Below, in pieces: positions 1 through 11,700 of a stretch of DNA of 64,000 nucleotides. Within the stretch, counting starts at the first letter, position 1. Each line of letters begins with the position of its first letter. The stretch covers positions 246,927 through 310,926 of the forward strand of contig SSNP01000249.1 in the NCBI GenBank assembly GCA_006937955.1, given 5' to 3'. Under the pieces are notes generated by a model, which was not told the origin of the DNA, searched no databases, and saw nothing but the letters and a program-made list of their open reading frames with translations. This DNA comes from Pachypanchax playfairii. Its lineage: Eukaryota > Chordata > Actinopteri > Cyprinodontiformes > Aplocheilidae. The translations under genes were made by a program, and so were the position numbers.

Positions 1-925
1 ACTTGTTCCACCACATCTGGGAAGGGACTGGCTCCCAAGCGGGCCTCACGGTCTACCGCCACTCTCAGCAGGTTGGTGACACGTAAGTAATGCTCATGGA
101 CCAGGTCACTAAGAGTCTCCAGCACACTTTCCTGGGCAGATTCAAAGCCGGCATGAGCCAGCACCGTGGCCACGGACTGATAGAGGAGCTGCCTGCAGGA
201 GGGCCAACTCAGCTCTGTGACTGGTTCTCCTTTACCCCTGAGGTGTGCAGAAACCAGAAGACATGTAGAGCTGATTACTGGGATAAACTGTACAATTCAT
301 ATATTTTATAACGTTGCTGGACTGAAAATGAGCGAGAAGCAGCCGATGTCCAGAGAAAAACTTCAAGCTTCTATAAATACTGAATAACTATCAGTCAAAT
401 AAAATTTAAAAGATCATAAAGACACAATTGCAGGATTTTTTTACAGTATACATGAAATTTAAAACCAATAATAAAGCTACAGTCTCCAACGTACTTATAG
501 AAATCACTCTCTGGGTCGCTGTGGCGAAGCTGGAAGGGCTGGTGTGGGGCTTTGCTGTCCACAGGCAGGAGATCATCTGGCATAACAGGAGGGGTGGGAG
601 GACGTAGGGGTAAGTTAGAATCAGCCTCCTCCAGTCGGCTGCCACCCTCAGATGATGCAGCGGTCTGACCCTGAGCCTGGGCTGCAGCTAAGAGAGCACG
701 GAGACGGCGGGCATGCTGGCACAGCTGCACTGTGTGGATGGTGAGGCTACAGGGCTCTGAGGGTATGTCCAGCATCGTGGTGGGTCGTGGGCGCTGGGCA
801 GAAGGCTGGTGCAGCGGAGGGTCCTGCATCTCTACAGAGCGAAACTCACGCTGAAGCAGGTCAAATGAGCTGCGACTGGGAGGGGCCCCTGAAGGTCCTG
901 GGATCTCACCCCAGTAACGCATCAT
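1..925 (-). CDS. supt7l: SUPT7L (STAF65-gamma), SAGA/STAGA subunit, 5' coding part
   Basis: Two coding exons are visible: 925-495 (start codon at 925, or the adjacent ATG at 922) and 237-1, which runs off the window. The intron 494-238 has a GTACGT donor and a CAG acceptor, and the K codon is split across it. The first exon reads RYWGEIPG, then DPPLHQPSA, TMLDIPSEPCSLTIHT and RHSDPESDFY; the second reads GKGEPVTELSW, SCRQLLYQ, SVLETL and VDREARLG. All match the vertebrate SUPT7L family as I remember it. The second exon is the start of the bromodomain-associated histone-fold domain, which in the family pairs with another histone-fold subunit inside SAGA. A CAG acceptor lies just 5' of the ATG (exon begins at 930), so an untranslated upstream exon must exist between here and slc4a1ap. 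Nothing looks damaged; the C-terminal half lies outside the window. Confidence 0.95.
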
Positions 926-930
926 GACGA

Positions 931-1842
931 CTGGGTAGAAATGGACACAAAGTTAAACAGAGTCTGAAAGAGAAGAAGAAATTAGTCCTTCAGAAATATT
1001 CATCACAAAGACTTTTACTCAGATTCCAAATATGTTTATGTAATAAAATCAGATTAAATGAGTCTGTAGTATAAATACCAACTTCCTCACAGTTCTACCA
1101 AACCAAGTACTTATTTAAATGCATCAGACGTTCTTTTCTGGAAACGAGTATAAATTCCGATTATTTGGTGATGTTCAATGACCCTTCAGACTCTAAATTT
1201 AATGCAGTTGCAAAAGGTAAAACTGTCAAAACACAGTAACTCGTGTTAAAGAGCGCATGACTGTCTGTTGCCATCTCAAAGTTGCTTATAATTCAAAATT
1301 ACAGTCGATCAATTAGAACTAGTTTCTCAAATGAAATGAGCTGGTAATCTTGATCTCACATATTAAAAATAAAAAATACTATTTCTGTTTTACTGATTTG
1401 GTTGAACTTAAAATTGTCTAACTGAAGCTACGCAAAACAAACATTTTCAGGACAACACAGTCACGAACAGAGTCATTAAGCAGGTGTGACATTAAATGTT
1501 GTTTAAAATGACATTATATAATGCAGGCGGTACCTTCAGATTTTTTTAAACTCTGGATAGTATTCCAACCCTTAAGCTTTTTTCATGTTTTGAACGGAAG
1601 CTAAACAACAACTAATCGTATTCGTCCGTGCAGTAAAAAAATCCGGTGTTAAATTGGAACATAATTTGTTCCGTTCAAATTTGAATTAAATCAAATTGAG
1701 TATTCTGATGTTAAAACTACCATAAATAAATAGTAAATTAAATAAACGAAAGTTTTAGTCTTGTTTTTCTGGGGGGAATTTATCCTCCTTTTTAATTAAG
1801 AGTTTAAGGGTCGGACTAATTTTATAGTTGCACCACACAAAT
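931..1842. promoter_or_regulatory. Divergent intergenic region supt7l / slc4a1ap, probable shared promoter
   Basis: About 0.9 kb separates the first coding exons of two genes transcribed away from each other. It must contain the untranslated first exon of supt7l and the 5' leader of slc4a1ap. It is AT-rich with no obvious CpG island, TATA box or repeat that I can support. The promoter call is inference from the head-to-head arrangement alone. Confidence 0.5.
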
Positions 1843-4800
1843 ATGGCCGTCTCCCCGACTACAGACGTGAGAAATATGGAAGAAGTAAACCGCCCTGGAG
1901 AAGAAAACGAGGAACGTGTGGCCCCTGAAAATACAGACAAACACGAAGAGAAAGATTCGACAGAAAGGAGTGAAACAGAGACGGGGGAGCCGTTTAAGAA
2001 ACCGGACTTTTTTGCAGCTCCTTCCCACAAACGCACAGCCTCATCAGCAGATTCAAGAAGCGACAGAAGTCATGTTGTAGGCAGAGCAGGTGAGATTCCT
2101 TCTACAAGTGAAGGTAAAACACTAAACGAGGACAAACCTAAAGAACAATGCAGGAGACAAGAATTTAAACCGAAGGTTCCTCCAGTGAAAGCTGGAAAGT
2201 TCCCGCCTCTGCCGTACACAGAGCCGCCATGGGGCGGACCTCCGTCAGAAATCCCGTACTCTCTTGAAATTCTCAAAAACGGAACAATAGTGGACACAGT
2301 TCCCCTCACTCATAGGAGCTACTTCGTGGTTGGACGTCTGCCAGTGTGCGACATCTCCCTGGAGCACCCGTCCATCTCCAGGTACCACGCGGTGGTCCAG
2401 TACCGTGGCCAGTCCGGAGAGGGGGGCGGTGTCGGTGAGGAGAGTGGTTTTTACATCCACGATCTGGGCAGCACTTACGGCACGGTGGTGAACAAAAACA
2501 AAATACCCCCCAAAACCTACATCAGACTGCATGTGGGTCACGTGTTCAAGTTTGGTGCAAGTACAAGGTTGTTTATCCTGCAGGTGGGTCAGTTCAGATG
2601 TAACACGTTCACACTGTCAACGTTTAACTAAAAAAATACAAACCCAGCCAAAGATATGGGATCGAGAGTTTTTCAGTCATTCAGCTGTTTCTCCCCTGGT
2701 TATTAATCTGACATACAGCCTGATGTCATCAGTCTGTGGTCAACAGTAAAGATGTTTATCTGAAGTCCAGTTGCAAGTCTGCACAAGCTAAAGGTACCTT
2801 CTGTTTCTTTCTCAGGGTCCAGAGTTCGATGAGGAGGAGGAGTCTGAGCTGACGGTGACAGAGCTACGGGAGCGAGCCTGCAAACAGAGAGCTGAGCTGG
2901 AGAAAAGGATGATGGGAGATCTCTCTGATGGAGAGGAAGAGGAGGAGAAAGACGAGGCAGAGAGTAACACAAAGAGTCAAAGCAAAGAAGAAAACGCAGG
3001 CTGCACATGGGGGATGGGTGAGCAAGTTTGAATGGAGTGTAGCTATTTTCATGTTGAGAGTTAGTGTTCTCTTTGTTTGATCCTGTTGCATCTGCGTGTT
3101 TATTCTGCAGATGAGGAGGCAGCACCTGAGGAAGATGAGAATGAGGAAAATCCCTTTTCAACTGAGTTCCATGAAGACCAGGAAGCAGCGTACCTGAAAG
3201 ACCCCAAGAAAGCTTTGCAGGGATTCTATGACAGAGAGGGTGAGGTTCTGCAGACTCGGGCTGTTTTCTCCTTTGTATTATTTTAGGATTATTAATCTTT
3301 GTGTCTGATTTGAAGGAGAGGAGCTGGAGTTTGAGTACGAGGACAAAAACCATGGCTCTTGGCTCTGCAGAATAAAGTAGGTGATGTAAAGTCTTTGCTT
3401 TTTAAATATCACTGAGAAGTATCGTTAGAGCTTATGACTGTTTATAGGTTGCCAGTAGACGATGCAATGGGCCGTCAGCTGGTTGCCGAGGTGACCCACA
3501 CAGGGAAGAAGAAGGAGGCAGCCATCCAGTGCTGCCTGGAGGCTTGTCGGATGCTGGAGGCCAGAGGGCTGCTGCGGCAAGAAGCAGGTGTGAACTCAAG
3601 AACAATCCCACAAAGGTGGAACTTGTTCAGGCTGTAATCAGAGTTGTGCTACTTTCAGTGTCCCGTAAGCGGAAGAAGAAGAACTGGGAAGAGGAAGATT
3701 ACTATGACAGTGATGACGACACCTTTCTAGATCGGACTGGCACTGTGGAGAGGAAGAGGCAGGAGAGAATGAAGAAGGCAGGGAAGATCGAGGAGCAGCC
3801 CGACACCTACGAGTCACTGGTAAAAAAACTATGAAAACAAAAAAAAATTAATCACATTTTTCTGTTTTTAGTTGATAGTAACTCCAGATACCCAAATATT
3901 TGGTGACATGTTTTAATATCTTTACTTAAAGTTAGATCAGTAACATAAATGGATTCATCTCAGACCTCATACCTTGATTTCTGATATGCAGGTGGCCAAA
4001 TTGTCTGCTGTGGAGAAGGAGTTGGCAGACATGCAGAAAAAACTCAACGCAGGGAAACGAGGTGCGTCGTCATCACTCGCAAACAGACGCCATGATGTTT
4101 TAAAAGTCTCAGTGTGTTTTAAACTTTGACTCCTCACAGACTCTTCAGCCTCCTCCTCTGAGGACTCGCTGGATGCCTTTATGACAGCGGTGAGAAGTGA
4201 GGCATCCATGGACGCCGTGGAGCGCAGGAAGCTTCATGTGCATGTGGCTGACTTACGTAAAGAAGCTCAGAAGCTTCGTAAGCTGGTGGAACTGACGCGG
4301 CCGGCGCAGATGCCCTCGCTGCTTCCCAGGTGAGGTGACAGGCACATCTTTATGACCTGGTTAAAACAAGTCTTTATTCCAGTCTTTTATTACCCAAATT
4401 CACAGACTTAAAGCTGTTTTGTGGGTCTTGTTGTGATAGCGGCAGCTCAGAGGCAGAGAAACTTAAAAAGACGTTGCCGCTGTTTGGAGCCATGAAGGGA
4501 GGAAGCAAATTTAAACTGAAAACTGGGACCATCGGGGTGAGTGATCCAGATATAAGTCTTCTTCTCTGAGTCTTTTACCTGCGGCTCACCCTCTTGTCTC
4601 CTGCAGAAGCTGCCTCCTAAACGGCCCAGTCTACCTGCAGAGCTCTTCAACATGAAAGAGCTTCCACCTGATGGTGAGAAGGAGGAAGAGGAAGAAGAAG
4701 AAGAAACAAATAAAGATGGTGGTGAATGCAGCATCGCAGAGTCTAAAGCTGATACAGGGGAGTTAAGTGCTTCAACCTCTAAAGAGAACACTCCTGTGAA

Positions 4801-7078
4801 AACCCAGTCTCTGCAGGTCGAAGGTAAAACCAGTTTCCTGGGTCATCCAGGATGGTTTGTCACCACTAGGTGGCAGTAATGTCTGTTTTCTCATTAGGAT
4901 CATTAGAATGAAATGTTCAGATTCAGTTTATCATCTTTTGGTCCATCCAAATGTAAAAACCATTTTATTAATCACCTGTTTAAAGTCTCATCCAAAGGAT
5001 TCAGACTTTGTGTTTATGTCTGACTCACTCTTTATTTTGACCACAAACCAGATCAAATCGATGAACCAAAGAGGAGAGATGATGCAGAGCCGCAGGTTCC
5101 TCTGACCAGCACCAGCAGGAAGTCAGCAGCCCCCTTCGGTCCAGGTGGGCCCTTTAATGTTTGTCTGTGAAGTGTCCTGTGAAGCTGTATGTAATTACAT
5201 TAAGTAAGAGGTTAAGCTGAAACACTGTTATATTACTCTAAAACTTTAGGAAATAAAATGAAAACCTGAAAGAAAAAACATTTCTGTGTAATAATTTTGA
5301 TTTTATTAATTTCTGGCTTCAAATCTAAGTTAATGAAAACTAAATCTTATTTCCAGACATTTAGAAAGTGAGTGTTACTATAAAGTCAATAAAACTTATC
5401 CAAGAACCAAAAAGTGTCTCTTTAATTTTACTCTTGATTTTACATAGTTTTTGTTCTTTCTGATTAATAATTAATTTGCTGTTGAGTTACAGAATTTGTT
5501 GCCAACAGAAAACTTGATTTACGTCTGATTCACATTTATTGTTTTGCATGTCCACAGTGTCAAACTCGGGGGGTGATGGGGAGCCAGCAGCAGGTCCCAG
5601 TCCAAAAAAGAAGAAGAGAGTGATGGGCCCCAGCAGGGTAACCCCCCCCCCAACACACACACACACACACATTTTGACTCAACATGTATATCAGATACGT
5701 TTACAGCATGCTGATGTTTCTCCTTCACAGCCTCCCGTTCAGCTGTCGGGACAGTATCCGGACAACGACCCTGATTATTCTGTGTGGATGCCTCCTCCAG
5801 GTAAACAAACATCCTACCTCTGATCAGCTGATCACATCATTTAATCTCCTTAAGAGTTACTAAGAAGTATCTTCTCTGAAGCTTTTTTTTTTTTTTTTAC
5901 TTAAAGCAGTACAAAATAACTTTTACAACTTTAAGCTACTGTTTTGAAACTGGTCTAAGTGAATACTCAACGAAAAACATGTTCATCTTCATATTTTATA
6001 CACTCTGATGGCTTTGCAATGGACTAAATAACCTCCATAATTCGGGTCGGAACCGGAAGTGGTGTTCTGGTGATTTATGCTGCCCTGAAGAAAAATGTCT
6101 CCATAGTATGAATTAACAACTTATTTCATAAGGAGATGTTATTAGAAGTTTATACAGTATTCTTGTTTATAGTGAGTGTTTCCTGTTAATTATTTAAACA
6201 TATTTTTATGATCCTTCCCTGATATTTTCTATATAAAAGCCCTCTGGGTCCTTATCGGCCATTGTTGGGTCCTTCTCCTCTGGGTGTGTCCAAACATTTG
6301 CCTGTCGCTCTGACAATGTAAAGAAAGTAAAAACAACATCATATTTAGTGTTTCTGTCCTGGAGAATTTATTTGTTGGGAAAATGTATTTATGGAAAAAC
6401 ATAGAAACAAAAATAAACTATAAATCTGTTTATTGAAGTAAATGGTAAATGTCCTGTATTTGTATAGCGCTTTTCTAGTCATTCAGACCATTCAAAGCAC
6501 TTTCACACTGCAAGTTTTACATTTACCCATTCACACAACCTGATATGTTGATCAGGGGGAGAGGGTAGGGGCTAACACTCATACAACCCGATGTGCAAAT
6601 CGGGGGGCAACATGGGGTTCAGTGTCTTGCCCAAGGACACTTCGACATGTGGAAGCCGGGATCGACCCACCAACCTTTCGATTGGGAGACGACCGCTCTA
6701 ACCACTGAGCCACAGCCGAAGTTAAGACTGTAGAACAGCACAAGTCCAGAAGGAATTGGTAGCACAGCTTAACAGGTAGCATGTTTCTGGTTCGAGCAAC
6801 GGCTGTCTGAGACACGGCTGCAGAAAAGTTATTTAGTACTGATTTAATGAGCATCAACAGAGTTGAATGTTCAGGAAAGTAGGAGGATAAATGTTTGACT
6901 GTGAAAGTTTTAAGGTCTGTCTGCAGCTTAAGTATCAACATGTTTATTGTTCAGTGAGCAACTCAGAGCCGAGTCGCTGCAGTGATGAACTGAAACAACA
7001 TTTAAACATGTCTCCTCTGCTCACATAGGTCAGACTGGAGACGGGCGGACGCACCTTAATGACAAATACGGCTACTGA
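1843..7078 (+). CDS. slc4a1ap: Kanadaptin (SLC4A1AP), FHA-domain nuclear protein
   Basis: Fourteen exons: 1843-2583, 2816-3017, 3111-3239, 3316-3376, 3448-3587, 3659-3819, 3992-4061, 4140-4329, 4440-4536, 4607-4823, 5052-5144, 5558-5637, 5731-5800, 7029-7078. They sum to 2301 nt (766 aa plus stop) with consistent phases and GT-AG borders. I chose the ATG at 1843; an upstream in-frame TTG is not needed. The FHA domain spans roughly residues 150-245, with GR at 164-165, SRYH at 179-182 and GSTYGT at 209-214. Exon 5 (about residues 378-424) resembles a double-stranded-RNA-binding fold. Exon 6 has the conserved SDDDTFLDRTG, exon 9 LPLFGAMKGGSKFKLKTG, exon 10 a Glu run, and the protein ends DKYGY, all as in human kanadaptin. 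The family protein is mainly nuclear and was first described as a binder of the kidney anion exchanger; its biochemical role is poorly defined. Exons 13 and 14 are 1.2 kb apart, with a SINE between them. Confidence 0.96.
5642..5671. repeat. C-run followed by (CA)n, directly after the exon 12 donor
   Basis: A run of C and then about ten CA units begin within 5 bases of the slc4a1ap exon 12 donor at 5638. It is a simple repeat. Confidence 0.9.
6440..6718 (-). mobile_element. tRNA-derived SINE (minus strand) in slc4a1ap intron 13
   Basis: Read on the minus strand from 6718, the head gives an A-box-like TGGCTCAGTGGTTAGAGC and, after a spacer, a B-box-like GGGTCGATCCC, the internal RNA polymerase III promoter of a tRNA-derived SINE. 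Translating the minus strand gives the familiar AVAQWLERSSPNRKVGGSIP artefact of such SINEs. The body carries the teleost-typical segments complementary to CTTGCCCAAGGACAC and TTTGTATAGCGCTTTTCTAG. The tail end near 6440 is approximate. Confidence 0.85.
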
Positions 7079-7835
7079 TGAGGAACATGAGACAAGCTCC
7101 TGTTTTCAGTCTCTTCCACCATCAACCCTCCAATTCTCTTACAATCCAAGTCCCACATCACTGTGTCTTTACAACATCCTGCTAGAGCTGCTCACACCTG
7201 ACGCAACGAGGATGGAAACTGTTTTTCTCCTTTTAATTTGAATCTGAGCTGAACTTTTCTGGAGGAGCAGCACTTGAATCCTGCTCGTCTTGCAGATAAA
7301 CCAACCTGACATCCAATCTGCACCCGTCTCCGTTTAGCTTCAGTCGATCGCTGCTGTAACCTTTTCCTTTAAAGGAGGGAGTGTGTAGCAGGGAGGGAAA
7401 GCATTGAAGCAGCTTTTCTGACCATCTGGACACTTGGATGGCAAACTGGATGAAACGTAAGCTGATAATGACTCAAACTAAGTGGAGTGTGTTTCTATTC
7501 ACAAGCACAAACACACACTGCTTAAAGTTCTCTTTTTAACGAGATTGCCTTGGTGAACACTTGATGTGTGTTTACTCTAAGCAGGATTCCTTTCTTTGTG
7601 AAATCCCACTCAGGTTTTTTCTTAAATTTCTCCCACACGTCCCACTATCTCTCCTGTTGTCTTCTCTCATTACACAAAATGTAAACTATATTTTGTTATA
7701 TAATAAAATTGTTTGTTCATAGCTTATAAATTGCTGGAAGTTGTTATTTGATTGTCCATCAGTACCTGATCATTTTAAAAGGATTCAGTTTGTAATAAAT
7801 GTAAAAGAAATAAAATCACTTCATCAACAAGAGGC
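7079..7835 (+). other. slc4a1ap: slc4a1ap 3' UTR and polyadenylation signals
   Basis: AT-rich sequence without coding potential follows the stop at 7076-7078. Candidate AATAAA signals lie at about 7703, 7794-7799 and 7809-7814; the last pair fits an end near 7830. The end point is an estimate. Confidence 0.55.
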
Positions 7836-7904
7836 CACAAAGCTTTTAATGATTTGTTTTTGTTCAACAATGGACGAAAGAAAAAGTCACAAAGTTACAT
7901 TCAG

Positions 7905-8761
7905 TTTGTAGTTACAGTGGTGGCGTTTTGTTTATTCGGTCATCAGCTCGTTTTTCCAGATGAAAAGTACCTTCAGGTTTAATAGAATATAACAAACACA
8001 ATTTCAAGGCATTAAGAGATCTGTAGGAACACTGGGGTTTTAGAATTACACCAGCAGTCCTCTTTCACCTAGAAATAGGTACATTACTGGAAAACAAGAA
8101 ATGGCACACTACAATAGGCTATCCAGAACACGGCGCCGTGTAGCCGCATGTGCAAGCAAACTAGTGTCAGAACTGTTCCACAGGTTTCTCTCTCTGCACA
8201 ACTGGAATTCATGCAAAACAAAACGAGAAGAACTCTGATTTGGACTACGTGACAGTTCATTAACATCATCAGAGGTCGATTAATCACCTACATGTTTGTT
8301 ATAGCTCGACCTCACAGTACTGCATAATCAATAACAGCCATAGATTCAGGCAAATAAATGCAACAACTGTCTCATCTGAAGCGTTAAGATAGAAAGGAAG
8401 AACCCTGGAACCACTTGATTGTCTAACATGCATCATTCCCTTCAATCTGATTCAAAGTTCAGGCTTTAGGAAGATTTCTCCTTCTTGGTCCATAGTCCAT
8501 GTTCATTTTATGATATACATACATCGAACATCCTCGGAACAGGTCTGCCTGGGTGTTTGCTTTTTCCTCTCCAAATGCTTCTAATTTCTGCAGCAATCAA
8601 AGAGATGGAGGGATTACCTGAGTGCAACAGTTCAAATGACTTTCCAGCGGTCTGTTTCATAGCAGCTGCTCCTTGATCCTGCTGCAGAAGCTACAAAACA
8701 AGCAGCCACGTGGGAAGGAGAAGGTGTGAGGCCAGCGTCCGACAGGCGGAATGAAACTTCC
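7905..8761 (-). other. Probable 3' UTR of the unrecognised minus-strand gene
   Basis: Downstream of the stop codon at 8764-8762 on the minus strand there is no further coding signal. An AATAAA on the minus strand (TTTATT at 7931-7936) suggests cleavage near 7910. That leaves under 100 bp between this transcript's end and that of slc4a1ap, a convergent pair. Confidence 0.5.
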
Positions 8762-11700
8762 TTATAAGCAGGGAGGATCCTCAGATGGAGTCAGAGGGCT
8801 GCAGGGGGGCACCGTGCTCAGGGAGCGGAAGGCAAAGATGGACGGGTCGTAGGTGTACCTGGGAGGACGACCTCCAGTCAGATTCTGAAGACAAAGGAAA
8901 GATTCACTGACTTTCTGGTACAAACATCAAGTTTTTCTTTTTATTGTATAATAGTGAGAAAAGTGGATGAAAATAAGATGAAAAATAACAGAACATTTTC
9001 ACATTTTTACTGCATTTCTATTCATGTTGCAGTTTTAGTGACATTAATGCTTATTCCACTTGCAAAAGCCCCCCCACTCCCATCCTTCTGTGGTTCTATG
9101 ATCCCCCCCATCAGTCTAAAATTAGCCCTAGTCATTTTCCTGCCCACAGGAAATGGCAGGAAATGACTTTGTTGGATTTGGCGGTGAAGCAGCACTTTCT
9201 CCAGAGACTGCAACGAGTTGATTCCATGGAGAAACTGAGACAGACACGACTTTAACCGACTGATTCCAGTCACATCAATGAGAGTTGTTGCTGTGATTTC
9301 AGTCAGCATCTTCAGGGATCATGTGCTGACAAATGAGCTGCAGTAACTCAGCAACAATTCCCCAAACCACTTAGAGCTGTATCATGTACTAATGGGGATT
9401 TAACCAGGTGAGAAAAGGAGACGTGGGAAACCAGAGTTCTAGATGAAGTTGCAATAAAAGCTTTAACTGCAAAGATGTTTACCAAGTGATTAATGCAAGT
9501 GAATCCAGCTGTGACGGGATGGATAAACATCTGGACGGTGTCAGATACAGGTCATACAGAGTTTCACAACCGCAGGATAAAGAACATTTCAGAGATGTTT
9601 TCTGAGCTCAGCAGTTAAAAACCCAGAAACACTGCAAACATGTTCCGTGTCAGATGTTTGACACGAAGGGAAAAACGGTGTAATAGCATCAGAACAACCT
9701 CTCTGTGATTTTAAGGAAGATTTATTACTGTGCTGTTTATAAAACTCAGAGTTTAAAATGTTTTAATGAACATTTTTGTCCAGGTGGAGCTGAAAATGAC
9801 TCTCATTCTGGTAGTTAACTGTAATACCAGCAGCAGCAGTTACTGTCGTGCACTCTGTGCAGATCTGCACCATTTTATTCACTTTGATCAATCATCACCT
9901 TGCTCGCTACCTGCTCGTTAGGTTAGGTGAAACCAGACGCCTGCTAAGGCCTGTGCAGCCAAATCTGTGTGTTCCAACTGCTGCCACACACACACACACA
10001 TCTGTAGACATCCTTAACTCCTGCATCTACTTCCATGATGGAATGATCAAAACGCAGGGACTCACCAGTTTCTGGTCTGGTTTGTGACCAGGGAATTCAG
10101 GATTTGCAGATAAAGAGTTGTGCACCGTGCAGAGTCACACAAAGAGTCAACACCGGGCTCATTTCAAGGAAAGTCTGCAAGCTGGAACAAACCCAACACC
10201 TACAGACATCACTGACAGAAACAACGCCACCAGCAAGAACAGAAGATAATGAGCAATACTGGTATGTTTCAGTGGAGCTAAACAGATCGCAGCCGGCCAG
10301 GCTATAAATGGAAAATGACTCCATCCCTAGAAAAACACCACAAGGGAGCTGCACGCACTCCACCTCCTCTTCCTCCTCCTCTGCTCTCCCTCTCATTGCC
10401 ACTCACTCAGAGATCATCCTCGGTTTCTGACTCCACAGACAAACCTTGATTCCTTCATGGAGGATAGATACGTGAGATGCTGCTACAGTTGGTGTGTATA
10501 CATAAACAAGTGTGTGATAAGGTTCCACTGACACTATCCCACACAATGTGATAATAACGTCACTCCTCTCACCACACTGAGCATCCTTCTGGAGTGCTCT
10601 GCTCTGTGCCAAGATGCTGAGGCTCGTTCCAATCAAGCTTTCCCAAAACAAAATCACAAGTTGCAGTTTGAAGCTGAGCTGATGGATCAACCAGAACACA
10701 GTCTAAAGAAAACGGTTTGTATTTAAGGACAGTGGAAAGTAGTTGAGATGGAATCTCCACATAAACAAGCTGATGGTGTTATCAGATTTTCTGCAGCTAG
10801 CGGGGAACAAACGCTGCGGCCAGATGTCGTCCCAGTATGCACTTGGATGGAGATCAAGGTGCTGGCCACAGGACAGGTCTGGCTGTTCATAGGGCTGCTG
10901 AACAACCGTATCCGAAACCCTGATCCTGCCTAACAAAGAGACCTTCATGTGCACCGGCTGTTTCTACTCAGACTAACCTAATATCAGGATTTTATTTACC
11001 TGGCTGTTGTTCATCTTTAGCCTCTGACTTAAATAAACCATCACCTTTTGATGTTTTTATGTTACCATCCATTAGTTTAACCAGTATGATGAATGAAACC
11101 AAACTCACCCGGATCTTCATGGTCCGTGTTTTCCCTCCGCAGTTCTTTTTCAGCAGCATTTTCTGTAGAAAACAAGAAGTTCAGAGGCAGCAGGAGAACT
11201 TTAAACATTTCAAACTTTTCAATGCGATGCACTCAGCTTCTTATAAAAAGAGCTTCTGGTTTTTAATGTGCTTTCACCACAGTTTGTTTAGTTTAAACTG
11301 GTTTTACAGACTGGTTACAGAGTGCAGGAATCTCTCAGGTTGTCTGTGAGCCGTCAGCCAGCGATGCATCAGGACGAGAAACCCTGAAACACTTTTTAAC
11401 AACAAGCTACGAACGTTAGCAGGTTAGTGTTTGATCACTTGGCCGGACGCCTGCAGAAACAAAAGTTGCAAACTTTGCCCTGTAGCTCAAATTTTAATTT
11501 GGTATTTCAATATTATTGTGTTACAAGAGCCATTCCAGTTGCCTGGCTAAACTAAACAGATGAAGCTTATGCAATTTCCTGTCTCCCACTCCCCTTAATG
11601 TTCACGCAGCTTCACCATTCTCATAAAAAAAACACAGTGGGGGTGGAGGGACCACACAATCATTGAATTGTCTCAAATTTGGGAAGCAGCTTCCAGAGGG

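Noticed and set aside
2703..3353. 216-codon minus-strand frame opposite slc4a1ap
   Set aside because: Antisense shadow of Glu-rich kanadaptin exons 2-4; it crosses real exon-intron borders.
6579..6941. 120-codon minus-strand frame with AVAQWLERSSPNRKVGGSIP
   Set aside because: A well-known artefact of translating a tRNA-derived SINE.
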